Shown one piece after another: positions 10,293 through 22,794 of a stretch of DNA of 64,000 bases. The stretch lies in assembly GCA_031002005.1 (NCBI GenBank), contig CM061918.1:41792947-41856946 (forward strand), written 5' to 3'. This stretch comes from Vandiemenella viatica. Lineage: Eukaryota > Arthropoda > Insecta > Orthoptera > Morabidae. The position numbers and the translations under genes are program-made. Position 1 is the stretch's first letter; every line of letters begins with the position of its first letter. Under the pieces are notes generated by a model, which saw only the letters and a list, made by a program, of their open reading frames with translations, did not search any database and was not told where the DNA came from.

Positions 10293-11031
10293 AGTCAAGT
10301 GGTAGGCCATGGTGTATGCACACCAGCCTTTGCCAAATGACTCAGTCCTACATACATGAGTATTCAAACTAAAATATTGTAAAGTGTGTTCTGTGTTTTC
10401 ACATTCATCCTGCTCTCCTGACTTCATCTGTGGTGGGTTATTTTCCCTATATCTTCTTATTCAACTCTTTTCTTTGCACAACATCCTCCGTCTGTCTCCC
10501 TAACACATACAGTTTATTCAGTTTGACTTCAGATAGAGACTGACTAAATGTGCAATTATTTTGATTAAAAAATGTGCACCCATTGTCTCGTCATTTTCCT
10601 TTCACATTTTTTAAAGATATGCCAACAATATTGTGTTTGTCTTGTTTCTATTTGTTTTCTCAACTTTCCTGTCTCAAACTATGATGATTGAGGGTTTACT
10701 TTCAGTATTTTTTTTAAAAATCTGATTTCACTTTTAACATTTTTCTTTTAATTTTTGTCATATATATTTATTTAGAGTTTTACCATTAGGTAATAAATAC
10801 CTTCATTTCATCTACCAATAACAGAGGACATGATGATATGGAAATAAACATAAACAAATAAATAGGATTTTTGGGAAATGCTCTTCTTAGGAATCGTATG
10901 TTTACATAGCTACGCATTCTCTTTACTGAAGCAGGACTTTTTACACCATAACAGATTTGACAACGTGATAATCTGTCCTGCACATTATTAAGCTAATGAG
11001 CAGTCTTTCATACTCACTAGTCTCTTCAGCA
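10293..11031. other. Sequence downstream of the zinc-finger gene; no further feature
   Basis: This should include the 3' UTR of the zinc-finger gene on the minus strand. I cannot place a polyadenylation site with confidence because several A/T-rich candidates exist. Confidence 0.35.
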
Positions 11032-11194
11032 TTAGCAGGTGAGCTGTCGGTGAGCTGCTTTGATGTGCCTGGCCAGGTTGCTGCCGTTGGCGAACGCACG
11101 CCCGCACTGCGCACAGGGGAACGGCCGCTCCTCGCTGAGGCCCCAGCTGTGGGCAGCACGCACGTGTTTGGCACGGTTAGCTCGGTCAGTAAAC
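11032..11194 (-). CDS. C2H2 zinc-finger gene, last coding exon (rest of finger 5, and finger 6)
   Basis: The exon starts after a TTCCAG acceptor (11196-11195) with one base that completes a split Arg codon, and ends at TAA (11034-11032). Joined to 19236 it completes finger 5 with exactly 12 residues between the second Cys and first His, ending AKHVRAAH (H-x4-H); the usual Leu position is Arg. Finger 6 contains FPCAQCGRAFANGSNLARH and IKAAH (C-x2-C-x12-H-x4-H). A five-residue tail follows. C2H2 arrays usually bind DNA in the nucleus. The exon is much more GC-rich than its surroundings. Confidence 0.85.
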
Positions 11195-11304
11195 CTGGAA
11201 GTGAACTGAGAATGATTCCAATATTCCAAAGTAATTAAAGTAGTCACGTGTAAATTTTTTTGGTTTATTCAAATTCTAATACAACCTGGAAGCCTAAGAT
11301 TTTT

Positions 11305-11353
11305 TTTTTTAACTGCTTTACGTTTCTCAACAGCGAGGTCTTTAGAGATGGGG
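11305..11353 (-). repeat. SINE tail fragment
   Basis: A T-run followed by AACTGCTTTACG, TCTCAACAGCGAGG and TCTTTAGAGATGGG matches the antisense 3' end of the SINE family. The body is missing. Confidence 0.6.
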
Positions 11354-11355
11354 GA

Positions 11356-12354
11356 AGCCTAAGATTTCTTACACCTTGGAAATTTAACTGTAGGTCTAAT
11401 CTCCTACATCTGCTAATTTTTCTCTAATTTAACAGCACTAATTTCCACAAAAGCAATTTCAAGAGAAAATAATCCTAGTGTAGATTGTTAAAACAGTAAC
11501 ATTTTTAAGTTTAGAGTGATAAAACACAAATTCATAGGCAGTAGATCTCAAGGGGTGGTTCAGCCACCAAGTGACTTTTGATTTGACATGAATTTCACCT
11601 CTGTCATCACTCGACCTACAGATCATTATTATATAGCCAAGCGAGTTAGCTGCCATATACTTCAATATTAATTGTTTGGAGACATAGCTGGCAACGTCGC
11701 CATGGCGTCTCGGTGAAATAGGGCCCTTAGTGCATAGTATTTCACAGTACAGCAATATCATTGTGCAAATCGCTAAAAAGAACATAGCATCTAATCAAGG
11801 ATGTTCAACTTTCTTTAACCAAATTGAGTGAAAAGTGAGAGAACTGTAAAAGATTATTGATTGTGTGAGAATTCAGTTAAGACAGTACTGTACCAGGGAA
11901 TGACCATGTCCTGCAGGCCAGTGCATGAAACATTACAATGTCATACCACAAATATCAGCAAGGCACTGTACTGAGCATCCAGCTGTCTTCACTGCCAATT
12001 CAGCAACTATGCAGATATGTGAGTAGAACACATCAGCATGCACATAAGCTTCCCAACAACGCACCATTATAAAACTAATGTAACAATTAAATGTCTTTCT
12101 GATATTTTCTGATTTATTAGCAGATAAAGACAAGCAGTCAAATATATCCTGTCGCGATTAACAACAAACACAGGCAGCAGACTGGAAGATGTGATTGCAC
12201 CCATGGACATTGAAAAGTGCTGTTACTTTACATTGAAAGGGAACTTCCAAATCAGAAAATGGCACACATAAGAACGTTGGCTATGAAGGCAAAGATAAAT
12301 GAATGGGCACTAGCTCATGCAATGATGACCAGGAAAATGACTCAACTACAAAAT
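11356..12354. other. Intergenic sequence without recognisable feature
   Basis: No exon with acceptable splice sites or domain content is seen. Confidence 0.35.
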
Positions 12355-12757
12355 TAATTACAAGGAAGTGGAAAATGACTCATCACTCACCAAAGTTGAA
12401 GGCAGCGACGAGAGAAGAACATATATAACGAACACACAAATAAACACAATATTTCGGTTATTAAACCTTATTCATGATGAAGAAAATAAGTCATGAGGCT
12501 CAGGAGGTGTTTACACACTGAGGGTTGCTACATGACTACGTGGATTATAAATATAGCGCCATATCCACCTAGTCATGTAGCAACCCTCAGTGTGTAAACA
12601 CCTCCCGAGCCTCATGACTCATTTTCTTCATCATGAATAAGGTTTAATAACCGAAATATTGTGTTTATTTGTGTGTTCGTTATATATGTTCTTCTCTCGT
12701 CGCTGCCTTCAACTTTGGTGAGTGATGAGTCATTTTCCCTTTCCTTGTAATTATATT
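12355..12757. repeat. Large inverted repeat of a dispersed repeat family
   Basis: The arms (about 12355-12545 and 12563-12757) are near-identical inverted copies: TTACAAGGAAGTGGAAAATG at the left edge mirrors TTTTCCCTTTCCTTGTAA at the right. The centre is a short AT-rich segment with ATTATAAATATAGCGCC. Each arm holds CACTCACCAAAGTTGAAGG, the CACAATATTTCGG motif and ATTCATGATGAAG. The same modules recur at 14.2, 17.5, 22.8, 24.2, 26.6, 30.3, 57.7 and 59.2 kb. No coding sequence. Confidence 0.75.
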
Positions 12758-12759
12758 GC

Positions 12760-13555
12760 CTAAAGCAGTTTCCTTTTTCCTCAGTTTAATTTCAACTACA
12801 AAATTAAAATGAAAAGCTGTGGAAGGAAAACAATATAGCAATCTAGGAAACATGCTCAAGGAGCTTCTAACACTGAAAATGCTCAAAAGAGGCATGAGTC
12901 TGACAGAGCATGAAGGAATTGTAACATCCACAAATTATATTTTCTAGTTGCTAGTTGGAGGAAATACTTAAAGAGAGATAACAACAAATGTTAAGGAAAT
13001 GAAGCAAGTAATGGAATGCTGGTGTAAACAAGTTAAATACCAGCTAGAACCAATAAAAACGCAATATATATTGATGAAAAGAAGATTGAGAAACAGCCCT
13101 ACTGTGCAGTGTGAAGAAAATCCTATCACAATAGCAAAACAGTAATATACTGAAGGGTTATTTTGAATGAACACAGGAATTTTAATGATCATGCTGATTA
13201 TATATGCCAAAGAACTGACTAAAACAATTAACAAGGTTATCAGCATAGGATTTCCAACCCCAATTCTGACTATTTGATTATACCATTACGCAATTACAAC
13301 ATATATTACGGAGTTACCAAATGGGCGCGTAGGTTGAGGTTGGTAAAATCTGCAAGGGATATTGGAAGGATGCAACAAGCTCTTGCATTTTACTTGGAGA
13401 CCATCAGACTTGTTAAGAACGGATTTTGATCCCATGAGTATATGTCTATGTTACAATCATTTTTTTTTTTTTTTTTTTTTCAAAATAAGCCCTATTTTTC
13501 AAGAAATTTGTAAAAATATCCGCATATAAGTTTGTTAAACATTAATTTAAAGTTG
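12760..13555. other. Repeat-derived or intergenic sequence
   Basis: The stretch to about 13480 has a low-complexity, retroelement-like feel but no readable motif. A T-run of about 22 bases lies at 13459-13480. Confidence 0.3.
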
Positions 13556-13558
13556 AAG

Positions 13559-13626
13559 TGTGGTCTATGTGCTTAAAGCACTTACTTCTCATTTTGCGAA
13601 CCCGAGTTCGAGTCTCCCTACTGCCA
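13559..13626 (+). other. tRNA-like segment (degenerate)
   Basis: The stretch has a tRNA-like spacing with CCGAGTTCGAGTCTCC as a good B box at about 13602-13617 and only a weak A box near 13561-13575. A cloverleaf cannot be drawn cleanly, so this is more likely the head of a decayed SINE or a tRNA pseudogene than a functional tRNA. Confidence 0.3.
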
Positions 13627-14171
13627 AATATGTTTATTTCTTTTTATATTCGGAAATCATTGAGAATTGATTTTATTTCTTTTAAAATTCATTTAAATAT
13701 TTTTACTATGTGAAATAATGTTTAAAATGTAAAAGGTTACATAATATACAGTCTTAACTATTTTTAGACAATCATTATTTTACTTTTAGTAAGTTTATTT
13801 TTATGTTTTTCCTAATCAAACACGTATATTTCATGTTTATAGTTTTTATACTTGTATCTCTACAAATAATATTTTAAAGTAAATATATAAAATCCAGAAG
13901 TTCGTTTTATTTTCCTACAAACTATATTTATTTCAGTGTAGTGATAGCATAATAAAAATAAATCCTCCCAAATGTACGCCGATATGCCAACTGTGTGACT
14001 TTTTTTTTAAGACAGTTAAAACCATTTTTTTAAAAAATTCAGAATGCACCAACACTACTGAAATTACAAAAAGAAATATTCACCTGAAGATGTTATTAAA
14101 ATACATTCTTTAATCATGCATCAACTATCTGCACCCGTATTCCACCCAGTGATACAGTACTCTAGGTACTT
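13627..14171. other. Unassigned AT-rich sequence
   Basis: Nothing recognised. Confidence 0.35.
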
Positions 14172-14290
14172 ATATGAAAAGACAGATGGAATACACCCAA
14201 CACTCACCAAAGTTGAAGGGAGGAGGGCAGCAGTAACACAAAACAACACAAAAACAAATAAAGTTAATATAATTTTATATATTTTTCAAA
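14172..14290 (-). repeat. Dispersed repeat module bracketing the satellite (left, inverted)
   Basis: The segment contains CACTCACCAAAGTTGAAGG and GGAGGGCAGCAGTAACAC and is an inverted counterpart of 17475-17550. Together the two modules bracket the tandem array. Confidence 0.75.
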
Positions 14291-14396
14291 ATTTTTCAAT
14301 TATATTTTTATTTATTTATTTTATTACTATTATTTTTTCAACCACTAGCTGGTACCCACGACTTCGTTCGTGATTGTAAAGAATTCATATTGACAG

Positions 14397-17290
14397 CTAT
14401 AGACATCTAACCACCCTAGTGCACGATGGGAGACTCGATACTATTACCAAACACAAATACCAGTGTTCTGCGCTATGTAGTTCCGGCAGCAAGGTAACAT
14501 TTACGGATACACACAAGTCTTTGGATGAAACACAAAAATATTCATGATCGACCAATTTCAAACACCATATCTCACACACTCCCACAGTTACCGAATTTCG
14601 GCCAACGTTGTGATCGATGGGAGACTCTGTGTTACTACCACAAACAAACGCCAGTGATCTGCGATTGATAGTTTTCACTTAAAAGTGATACACCGTGACA
14701 CATGCGTCTTTGGCAGAAATATTAAATTGCCGCAAGTTGACCATTTTCATCCCCCATATCTTCCACACCCCCATAGCTACAGACATCTAACAACCATAGT
14801 GCACGACAACAGACACGATTCTACTACCACGCATAAACACCAATGCTCTATGCTATATAGTCGTGGTAGAAAAGTGAAATCTGCGGAGACACATGCCTTT
14901 CGTCGAAATACGAAAATATCCTTCGTTGGCCACTTACAACCACCATATCTACCACAGTACCACAGTTTCTGAAATTCGGCCGCTGTTGTGATTGAAAGCT
15001 GACTCTGTGCTACTACTACACACAAACGCCAGTTATCTCTGAACTGTAGTTTTCGCTGAAAAGTGATACACCATGACACTTTTGTCTTTGGCAGAAGTAT
15101 GAAATTGCCACAGGTCGACCACTTTCAACCTCCATTTATCCCGCACCCCCATAGCTACCGACATCTATCAACCATAGTGCACTACATGAGATATGATTCT
15201 ACTACCAAACACAAACACCAATGCTCTATACTATGTAGTTGTGACAGAAAAGTGACATATGCGGAGACAGTCGAAATACGAAAATATCCTTGGTCGGCCA
15301 CTTACAACCACCATATCTACCACAGTACCACAGTTTCTGAAATTCGGCGGCTGTTGTGATCAAAAGGTGACTCTGTGCTACTACTACACACAAACGCCAG
15401 TTATCTGTGATCTGTAGTTTTCGCTGAAAAGTGATACACCATGACACTTTTGTCTTTGGCAGAAGTATGAAATTGCCACAGGTCGACCACTTTCAACCCT
15501 CATTTCTCCCACACCCCCATAGCTACCAACATCTAACAACCATAGTGCACTACATGAGATACGATTCTACTACCAAACACAAACCCCAATGCTCTATGCC
15601 TTGTAGTTGTGGCAGAAAAGTGACATATGCGGAGACAGTCGAAATACAAAAATATCCTTGGTCGGCCACTTAGAACCACCATATCTACCACAGTTTCTGA
15701 TATTCGGCCACTGTTGTGATCGAAAGGTGACTCTGTGCTACTACTACACACAAACGCCAGTTATCTGTGATCAATAGTTTTCGCTGAAAAGTGATACACC
15801 ATGACACTTTTGTCTTTGGCAGAAGTATGAAATTGCCACAGGTCAATCACTTTCAACCCCCATATCTCCCACACCCCCATAGCTACCGACATTTAACAAC
15901 CATAGTGCACTACATGAGATACGATTCTACTACCAAACACAAACCCCAATGCTCTATGCTATGTAGTTGTGGCAGAAAAGTGACATATGCGGAGACAGTC
16001 AAAATACGAAAATATACTTGGTCGGCCACTAACAACCACCATATCTACCACAGTACCACAGTTTCTGAAATTCGGCCGCTGTTGTGATCGAAAGGTGACT
16101 CTGTGCTACTACTACACACAAACGCCAGTTATCTGTGATCTGTAGTTTTCACTGAAAAGTGATACACCATGACACTTTTGTCTTTGGCAGAAGTATGAAA
16201 TTGCCACAGGTCAACCACTTTCAACCCCCATATCTCCCACACCCCCATAGCTACCGACATTTAACAACCATAGTGCACTACATGAGATATGATTCTACTA
16301 CCAAACACAAACCCCAATGCTCTATGCTATGTAGTTGTGGCAGAAAAGTGACATTTGCGGAGACAGTCGAAATACGAAAATATCCTTGGTCGGTCACTTA
16401 CAACCACCATATCTACCACAGTACCACAGTTCCTGAAATTCGGCCGCTGTTGTGATCGAAAGGTGACTCTGTGCTACTACTACACACAAACGCCAGTTAT
16501 CTGTGATCTGTAGTTTTCGCTGAAAAGTGATACACCATGACACTTTTGTCTTTGGCAGAAGTATGAAACTGCCACAGGTCGACCACTTGCAACCCCCATT
16601 TCTCCCACACCCCTATAGCTACCGACATCTAACAACCATAGTGCACTACATGAGATACGATTCTACTACCAAACACAAACCCCAATGCTCTATGCTATGT
16701 AGTTGTGGCAGAAAAGTGACATATGCGGAGACAGTCGAAATACGAAAATATACTTGGTCGGCCACTAACAACCACCATATCTACCACAGTACCACAGTTT
16801 CTGAAATTCGGTCGCTGTTGTGATCGAAAGGTGACTCTGTGCTACTACTACACACAAACGCCAGTTATCTGTGATCTGTAGTTTTCGCTGAAAAGTGATA
16901 CACCATGACACTTTTGTCTTTGGCAGAAGTATGAAATTGCCACAGGTCGACCACTTGCAACCCCCATATCTCCCACACGCCCATAGCTACCGACATCTAA
17001 CAACCATAGTGCACGACAGGAAAGACGATTCTACTACCACACACAATCATCAAAAGTCTATGTTATGTAGTTGTGGCAGGAAAGAGAAGTATACGGAGAT
17101 ACGAATTTTTGGTCGAAATATGAAAACGCCCTGCACTGACCAACTTTAATCATTATATCTCCCACATCCCCACAGCTATCAGAATTCGGCCAACGTTGTG
17201 CACGACAGGAAACGCCATGCCACTTCCACCCACAAACATCAGTGATCTGTGCTAGGTAGTGGTGGCTGAAAAGTGAAATATAGGCAAAAA
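14397..17290. repeat. Satellite array: about 184-bp units arranged as a 368-bp dimer
   Basis: About 16 units can be counted from the recurring AAAGTGA start (for example 15060, 15250, 15428, 15616, 15788, 15977, 16156, 16345, 16524). Alternate units are most alike, so the true repeat is a dimer. Markers such as ATGACACTTTTGTCTTTGG recur at intervals of 368, 360, 368, 368 and 368 bp. One half has ACACCATGACACTTTTG, the other ACATATGCGGAGACAG; both end in the related CTACTAC...GTAGTT part. Outer units are more diverged than central ones, as expected for arrays homogenised by unequal exchange. Each dimer has an open frame of about 98 codons, a by-product of repeat conservation. Confidence 0.92.
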
Positions 17291-17439
17291 CACGTCTATT
17301 TTTATATATATATAAGATTTTTATCTTTTCTATACTCACGGTTACATTATCGTTGCTCCCCCCACCACCTCCGATGGTCTATTGCATTTTATCAGTGGCT
17401 GCGATGCACGCAAATCTTGTGCAAGCCCAGCCACTTACA

Positions 17440-17580
17440 TCTGTTGACTTGAAGAAGGGTTTTGCCCGAAATATAGTATTTCATTTGTTTTTGTGTTGTT
17501 TTGTGTTGCTGCTGCCCTCCTCCGTACAACTTTGGTGAGTGATGGGTGTATTTCATCTGTCTTTCCATATAAATATTGCC
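17440..17580 (+). repeat. Dispersed repeat module bracketing the satellite (right)
   Basis: The segment contains GAAGAAGGGTTTTGCCCGAA, a GTGTTGCTGCTGCCCTCCTC block and CAACTTTGGTGAGTGATGGG. It is the inverse of the module at 14172-14290. The AAGGG...CCCGAA part has the stem-plus-GAAA layout seen in the hammerhead-like elements, but the CTGATGA core is lost. Confidence 0.7.
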
Positions 17581-18119
17581 TCGTGGCATTTCTTTCCTTT
17601 CATTGTTACCTATATAGTGCTCTTGGTATGGTGTACAACTGATTGCAGAAAGTAGTATTTTCAGGAGTGATGTTCGTTTCTCAATGTCATTATTAAAAAA
17701 GAAATGTGCATGTGGCAAAGTGGCATTATCGAATGTGCTTTGTGCCAACTGTAAGTGTTTGTGCTTTCTGTTTCTGTGCCACCACGCCCTTTGTTATTGT
17801 AAGAGTTAGCCTTCCTCTCTATACTTAATTACACAACAAAGCATCCTTCCATTTTAATGTACCATATAGTATCATCAAAGTCAGATTAAAATAAGAGACC
17901 TCTCCTGCCATAGCATGACTTAAAACACAACAGAAGTAAAAGAGAATTTCAGAACAAAAGCTTTCACTGTCAAAAGAAGGGATTGCTAAAACTCAAAACA
18001 GAGCAACAGATATAGAGGACAAAATAAAATTACTATTATTACTATGAAACAGAAAGGAGTTCCTACAAGATCTCTCAATTTAAATAAGGTTTTTATTAAT
18101 TTCAAGTAAATTGTTCATT
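17581..18119. other. Unassigned sequence
   Basis: No exon or element boundary is visible. Confidence 0.3.
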
Positions 18120-18450
18120 ATTTTGTTTGGTAATTCATTGTAGTTCCAGAGTCACTTGCTGCCAAAAGAAAATTCCACCCATTTATGCCTTAAATAAAAA
18201 GCCGGTTTGTAATAATGGATGCCTCTCTCTTCCCTTCCACATACTATTTCCAATTTTTCTACCAATATCCATCAATGCCTAGTTGCCAATTTTCAATTTA
18301 TACAATCCTAGTACTCCAATCACCCACCTCGCATCTTTCAGTGACTCCCAAACCAGTTCCTTCATCACTTCAGTAACTGATTGTGTTTTGCAGTAATTAT
18401 ACTGTATTACTAAACCATTATTTCCACAAAAGAAGCACCAGACATTACTA
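18120..18450 (-). repeat. LINE remnant (antisense)
   Basis: The plus strand is C/T-rich and shares phrases such as CAGTAACTGATTGTGTTTTG with 32530-32560 (CAGTTACTGATTGCATTCTG). It is therefore a decayed copy of the same minus-strand LINE family. No reading frame remains. Confidence 0.5.
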
Positions 18451-18833
18451 CAAACCAATTACATTCATTTATAAACACTGTATGATTTTAAATTTTAAAC
18501 ACAGCAAATGAACAAAAAAGTCTACATTTTGTTCTCTTGATGAATACGTTTAATAAAAACTTCCTACAATTGTAAACAGCACTTGGCTCAGCTACCCTTT
18601 CTCAGCACCTTACATCACCAATAACGTTAACAAGTACAACAAATCTGGAAAAAAACACCATCACATCATTAAACAATATTTTCAACATAAACAAAGCTAA
18701 ACTGCTTAAAAATGAGTTGTTTTAGAGCAATCTACAGTTCAATTAATTGACAATGAAAGCAAAATGAAAACTATGAATACAGTGACGCATCTGTGTTCTT
18801 TTACTGTGTTGCATTCTATTAAGAGACAGAAGT

Positions 18834-18837
<4 letters not shown>

Positions 18838-18872
<35 letters not shown>
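18838..18872. repeat. (TA)n microsatellite
   Basis: About 17 uninterrupted TA units, followed closely by a T-run and, at 18915-18926, a C-run. Confidence 0.95.
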
Positions 18873-18875
<3 letters not shown>

Positions 18876-19235
18876 TATTTTTTTTTATGGCAAGTAAAAG
18901 GAGCTGATCAGAACCCCCCCCCCCCTATTTTTCCGGTGTTCTTCCATGTTCTGCATTTCATACAGGAATTAAACTGACAATTATATCTGTCATCTGATTA
19001 TATTTCTTGTATATTTCTTTGTCATCTGCGGTAGATGATGACTTTTAAACTCATTAGTTAATTTGAAGCAATGACTGCAGAAATAGCCATTAAAAAAAGA
19101 GAAACTGAGATAACCACCATAAGTCTGAAACTGTTTCCACTGCCTTTTAGTTAAAAAGTCACAACTAACAACTTCTACATGGGACTCACATTCTGATTAG
19201 TACATACAAGTTTTGTTGCTCAGTTCCCAACTCAC

Positions 19236-19424
19236 CGACGCGGACACTGGGTGCAGGGATACGGCAGCTCTCCCGAGTGAGTGCGGACGTGTTTGGCCAT
19301 GTTGCCACTGTCATTGAAGCGTTTTCCACAGAGGTCGCAGGCAAATGGCTGCTCGCCGGTATGCGTGCGCATGTGTCGTGCAAAGCTGTGCATCAGGTGG
19401 AACCGCTTGCCACAGGCGTCACAC
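19236..19424 (-). CDS. C2H2 zinc-finger gene, internal exon (fingers 3, 4 and start of 5)
   Basis: The exon has a TTCCAG acceptor (19426-19425) and a strong donor CG|GTGAGT (19235). It begins with the last base of a split Lys codon and ends two bases into a split Arg codon, matching both neighbours. Finger 3 contains CDACGKRFHLMHSFARHMRTH, spelled here only through its C-x2-C-x12-H-x3-H layout; finger 4 is FACDLCGKRFNDSGNMAKH with VRTH. The linkers HTGEQPF and HSGELPY match the classic TGEKP type. Finger 5 starts at YPCTQCPRR and continues at 11194. The intron to the last exon is 8.0 kb and contains the satellite. Confidence 0.9.
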
Positions 19425-19559
19425 CTGGAACGAGCCAAAATTTCTATTATATCGTAACAACTCATATTTTTGTGAAACTGTGAAGTCAAATGTTGGCAGC
19501 ATTGTGCAATCTGCTGACATATGATCACAAATAGCAGAAATATCTAACTGCTTTAAAAA

Positions 19560-21530
19560 TATACTTGGTGGCCCATGCAAAAATTTTATGATTGATATAC
19601 AATGAATAGCAAGGTTGTTGGTTTGAAGTAGGATGAAACAAGAGCAGACTCATTTGTAGAAATTTTTTATTTGCTAATTGAAAGAGATTAATTGGCAAAA
19701 CAAATAGAAATGATTAAATCTTTCCCTAACAGAAACAAAAATACACGAAAATCTCCATACGCCAGAAAACACACACAGTTTTTCAACATCTGTGAGATAG
19801 GTGGTGCTGCTACTTAACGGTGATGAAATCAGTCTTTATTGATGCCAGCAAAACATAGTAGCTTGAATCAGAACTACTGCATATCCATCACTTTGATTCT
19901 CCATAATTTAATGGGTTGAATTTTGAACAATTACTTTCTTAATTAACTAGACGACCCGTGCGAAAATTTCGCGAATAAAATACGATGAATAGTGAGGTTC
20001 AATGCTTGTAATTACATAATGAAAAGTAGAACCACACTTTTGTAGCAAATCACACATCAAAATACTTACAACATATTATGAAACAGGAAAATTTAAAACA
20101 CACTGTAGGTACAACAAACTGTCACCGACCTTAACAGAATACAACCAACCTGAACAAAATGCACACGTCATATCAACATCTCCGTAATATGTGTTTAGAT
20201 TTCTACATTATGTATTCTACATTAAACATTTACAGCAAAACAAAAAAGTTTCCGTAACAGAAAATATATCCGAAAAACTAGTTATTGTATAAAAAACAGT
20301 TTATTGACATCTCTATGATTTCTTCTACTGCAATCTAGGACTTGGTTCTGAACTATCTCATACGTGTGACCACTTTAAGCATTAAATTCTGAAAAATTCT
20401 TTCTTAATTTATGATATCACCTAATTGACGATATGTCACTATCGATTTTGGTTAGATATCGAAGGATATAAATGGCTCATAAAAAAAAGGGTCACCTTGG
20501 TCTTCAAAATGATACGTCATTTATTGATTTCGGTTTGGCATCAAGCGAGGTAAAAAAAAAGTTTTAGAAATGATGATATTTTTGCCCCTTAGGGGTTGAA
20601 TTTGGAGAAAGTTCTCTTAAAACCATAGTGGATACTTTAATATTTAAAATGAAACCTCATTTATTGATTTCAGTTAGGTATCAAGTGAGATAAATGGCTC
20701 ATGACAGAAAAATGGGTTGTAGAAATGTTAATACTTTTGCCCTTTAAGGGTCGCATTTTGAAAAATTTCTTTCTTAAAATATGGTGTAATGGAACTAAAG
20801 ACTTCAGTCTTTAAAATTATACCTCGTTTATCAATTTTGTTTAATTACTCAAAACACAAAAAAACGCCGTTTTAGAAATACTGACAGTTGTGGCCCTTTA
20901 AGGGTTGAATTATGAAAAATTCCTTTCTTAAAATATAATGTGACTATGGCGAAGATCTTAATCTTTAAAATGATACCTCATTTATCTATATTGGTTAGAT
21001 ATGAAAGGAGATAAAGGGCTCGTGACACAAAAACACGTTGCTAAATTATTGATACTTTTGCTCTTTAAGCGTCGAATTCTGAAAAATTCCTGTCTTAAAA
21101 TATGATGTCATCAAAGCAGAAATCTTAATCTTTAAAAAAGACATTTTATTAAACGATTTCAGATAGGTATCGTAGGATATAAATGACTCATAACACAAAA
21201 AACTGCATTTTAGAAATATTGACACTTTTACCCCTTATGGGTCGAATTTCGAAAAATTTCTTTTTTAAAATATGATGTGATCAAAATGGAGACATTAAGT
21301 ATTAAAATGACACCTCATTCATTGATTTTGGTTAAGTATGAAGGAAGGTAATGGCTTGTGAGAAAAAAAAAACATTATTGAAATAATATATATGATGATA
21401 TTGAGAACTTAATCTTCAAAATTATACCTCCTTTAGTGATTTTGGTTAAGTATGAAGGGAGAAAGATGGCTCATCACAAAACAAAACACTTTTTAGAAAT
21501 AAGATATTTGATTATCTCTGTGAATTAATT
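19560..21530. repeat. Diverged tandem repeat, about 155-205 bp period, within a repeat element
   Basis: Two related leaders (CCCATGCAAAAATTTTATG at about 19570 and CCCGTGCGAAAATTTCGCG at about 19957) are followed by repeated blocks. Each block has TTGAATT..GAAAAATTC..TTCTTAAAATAT, ATCTTAATCTTTAAAATGAT and a GATTTTGGTTAG segment. Block starts fall near 20391, 20597, 20757, 20912, 21075 and 21247, with partial blocks to about 21500. No coding frame. It lies in the 6.8-kb intron of the zinc-finger gene. Confidence 0.75.
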
Positions 21531-21895
21531 ATTTAAGAATAGTCAGATATCAGCAAGTAATGTTTTTTTTAACTCCCCCATTTTATTATTTTTTTAAAAT
21601 ATTTTGATCCCATATTCTTATATTTATTATCATTATTTTGTCTTACACCCTGATGGCCAAGAATATTCATCATCAGCTAAATATTGAGGTATTGCAATTA
21701 CAACCATTTTTAATTCCTATGTAGAACCAGCAAACTACTATTATCTATTTCTTATATTGACACTTTCGAACATTGTTTTGGATTGCCCGCATGGCTGTGG
21801 ACCAAATTTCTTTTCTAAGCTGTTAACCCCAAGCAGCAACAAAACCTATACAGGATCCACTGACAGATGTCAGTAAAAGAAAATAATACTATTAA

Positions 21896-21946
21896 TTTTT
21901 TTTTTATCTGCTTAGTGTCTCTCTAACAGCGAGGTCTTTAGAGACG
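21896..21946 (-). repeat. SINE tail fragment
   Basis: A T-run, then ATCTGCTTAGTG, TCTCTAACAGCGAGG and TCTTTAGAGACG match the antisense SINE 3' end. The rest of the element is absent. Confidence 0.6.
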
Positions 21947-21949
21947 TCT

Positions 21950-22236
21950 ATTAAAAAGTTTAATACTTAATAGTTATTTTCTTATCTCAGAGGGTCTTTG
22001 AGTCCTGTGAAAGGCATGAAATATTTTTTCCATGTATTTTAAGGAACTATATTTCAAAAACCTGACAAAAAGAAAAACTTACCCTAAACACTGCAAAGAG
22101 CAAATGTAATTTTTCTTATTTGAAAAACATAAGTCAGCAAAACTAAGCCAAAGAAAAAACCAAAAGTCAGTTATTATTAAAAGCCAAAGTTTAATAAAGG
22201 AATCACAAAGTTACAGGGTAGGTTCATTTTGAGGTT

Positions 22237-22282
<46 letters not shown>

Positions 22283-22790
22283 ATTTCAGCCTGTTTGTCT
22301 TTCCTGAATAACAAATAAATAATTGGGAAATATTTTATTAGGTAGAATATTCTCTTGTATATAAATCCACCACAAGGAAATTATAAATTTCATCTAAAAA
22401 GGTGAAGTTTTTTAGTATAATTGAGCAAAAACAAACATTTCACTATTTTTTCCTCTTAGAAACTAGATTGATTTCATCACAGAAACTGTCATATTATGTT
22501 TATTCAGGATATGGCCTTTCTTTGCCCAAATCATATCAGCTATTCCAGTGTGGTCTTTGCAAAAAACAAACAGAATTTTGGATTTAAAATAATGTATGCT
22601 ACAAATCTTAAATTTTAGACGAAACCACAAGTCTCCAATCTGTGAAGATCACATCAAACTCTGTTCAGTATTTAATGGATTTTAAGTAAAATATTGTATG
22701 TTCAGAAATTATTTTAATTTTCTGTCCTAGAGCCAGGTGACACAGAGTGATGAGACATTCCTGTAATCTCAGCTTATTCATTCTAAAGAG
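21950..22790. other. Intron sequence with a long poly(A) tract
   Basis: An A-run of about 42 bases covers 22239-22280. Its length suggests a microsatellite or a retroelement tail, but no element body adjoins it clearly. Confidence 0.5.
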
Positions 22791-22794
22791 AATG

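Noticed and set aside
16159..16823. CRISPR-like regular repeats
   Set aside because: Long direct repeats without spacers in a eukaryotic satellite; not a CRISPR array.
14685..17149. A series of about 98-codon frames starting MIHHDTFVFGRSMKLPQ in tandem
   Set aside because: They follow the 368-bp satellite period, have no promoter or domain, and both strands are equally open. They reflect repeat conservation, not genes.
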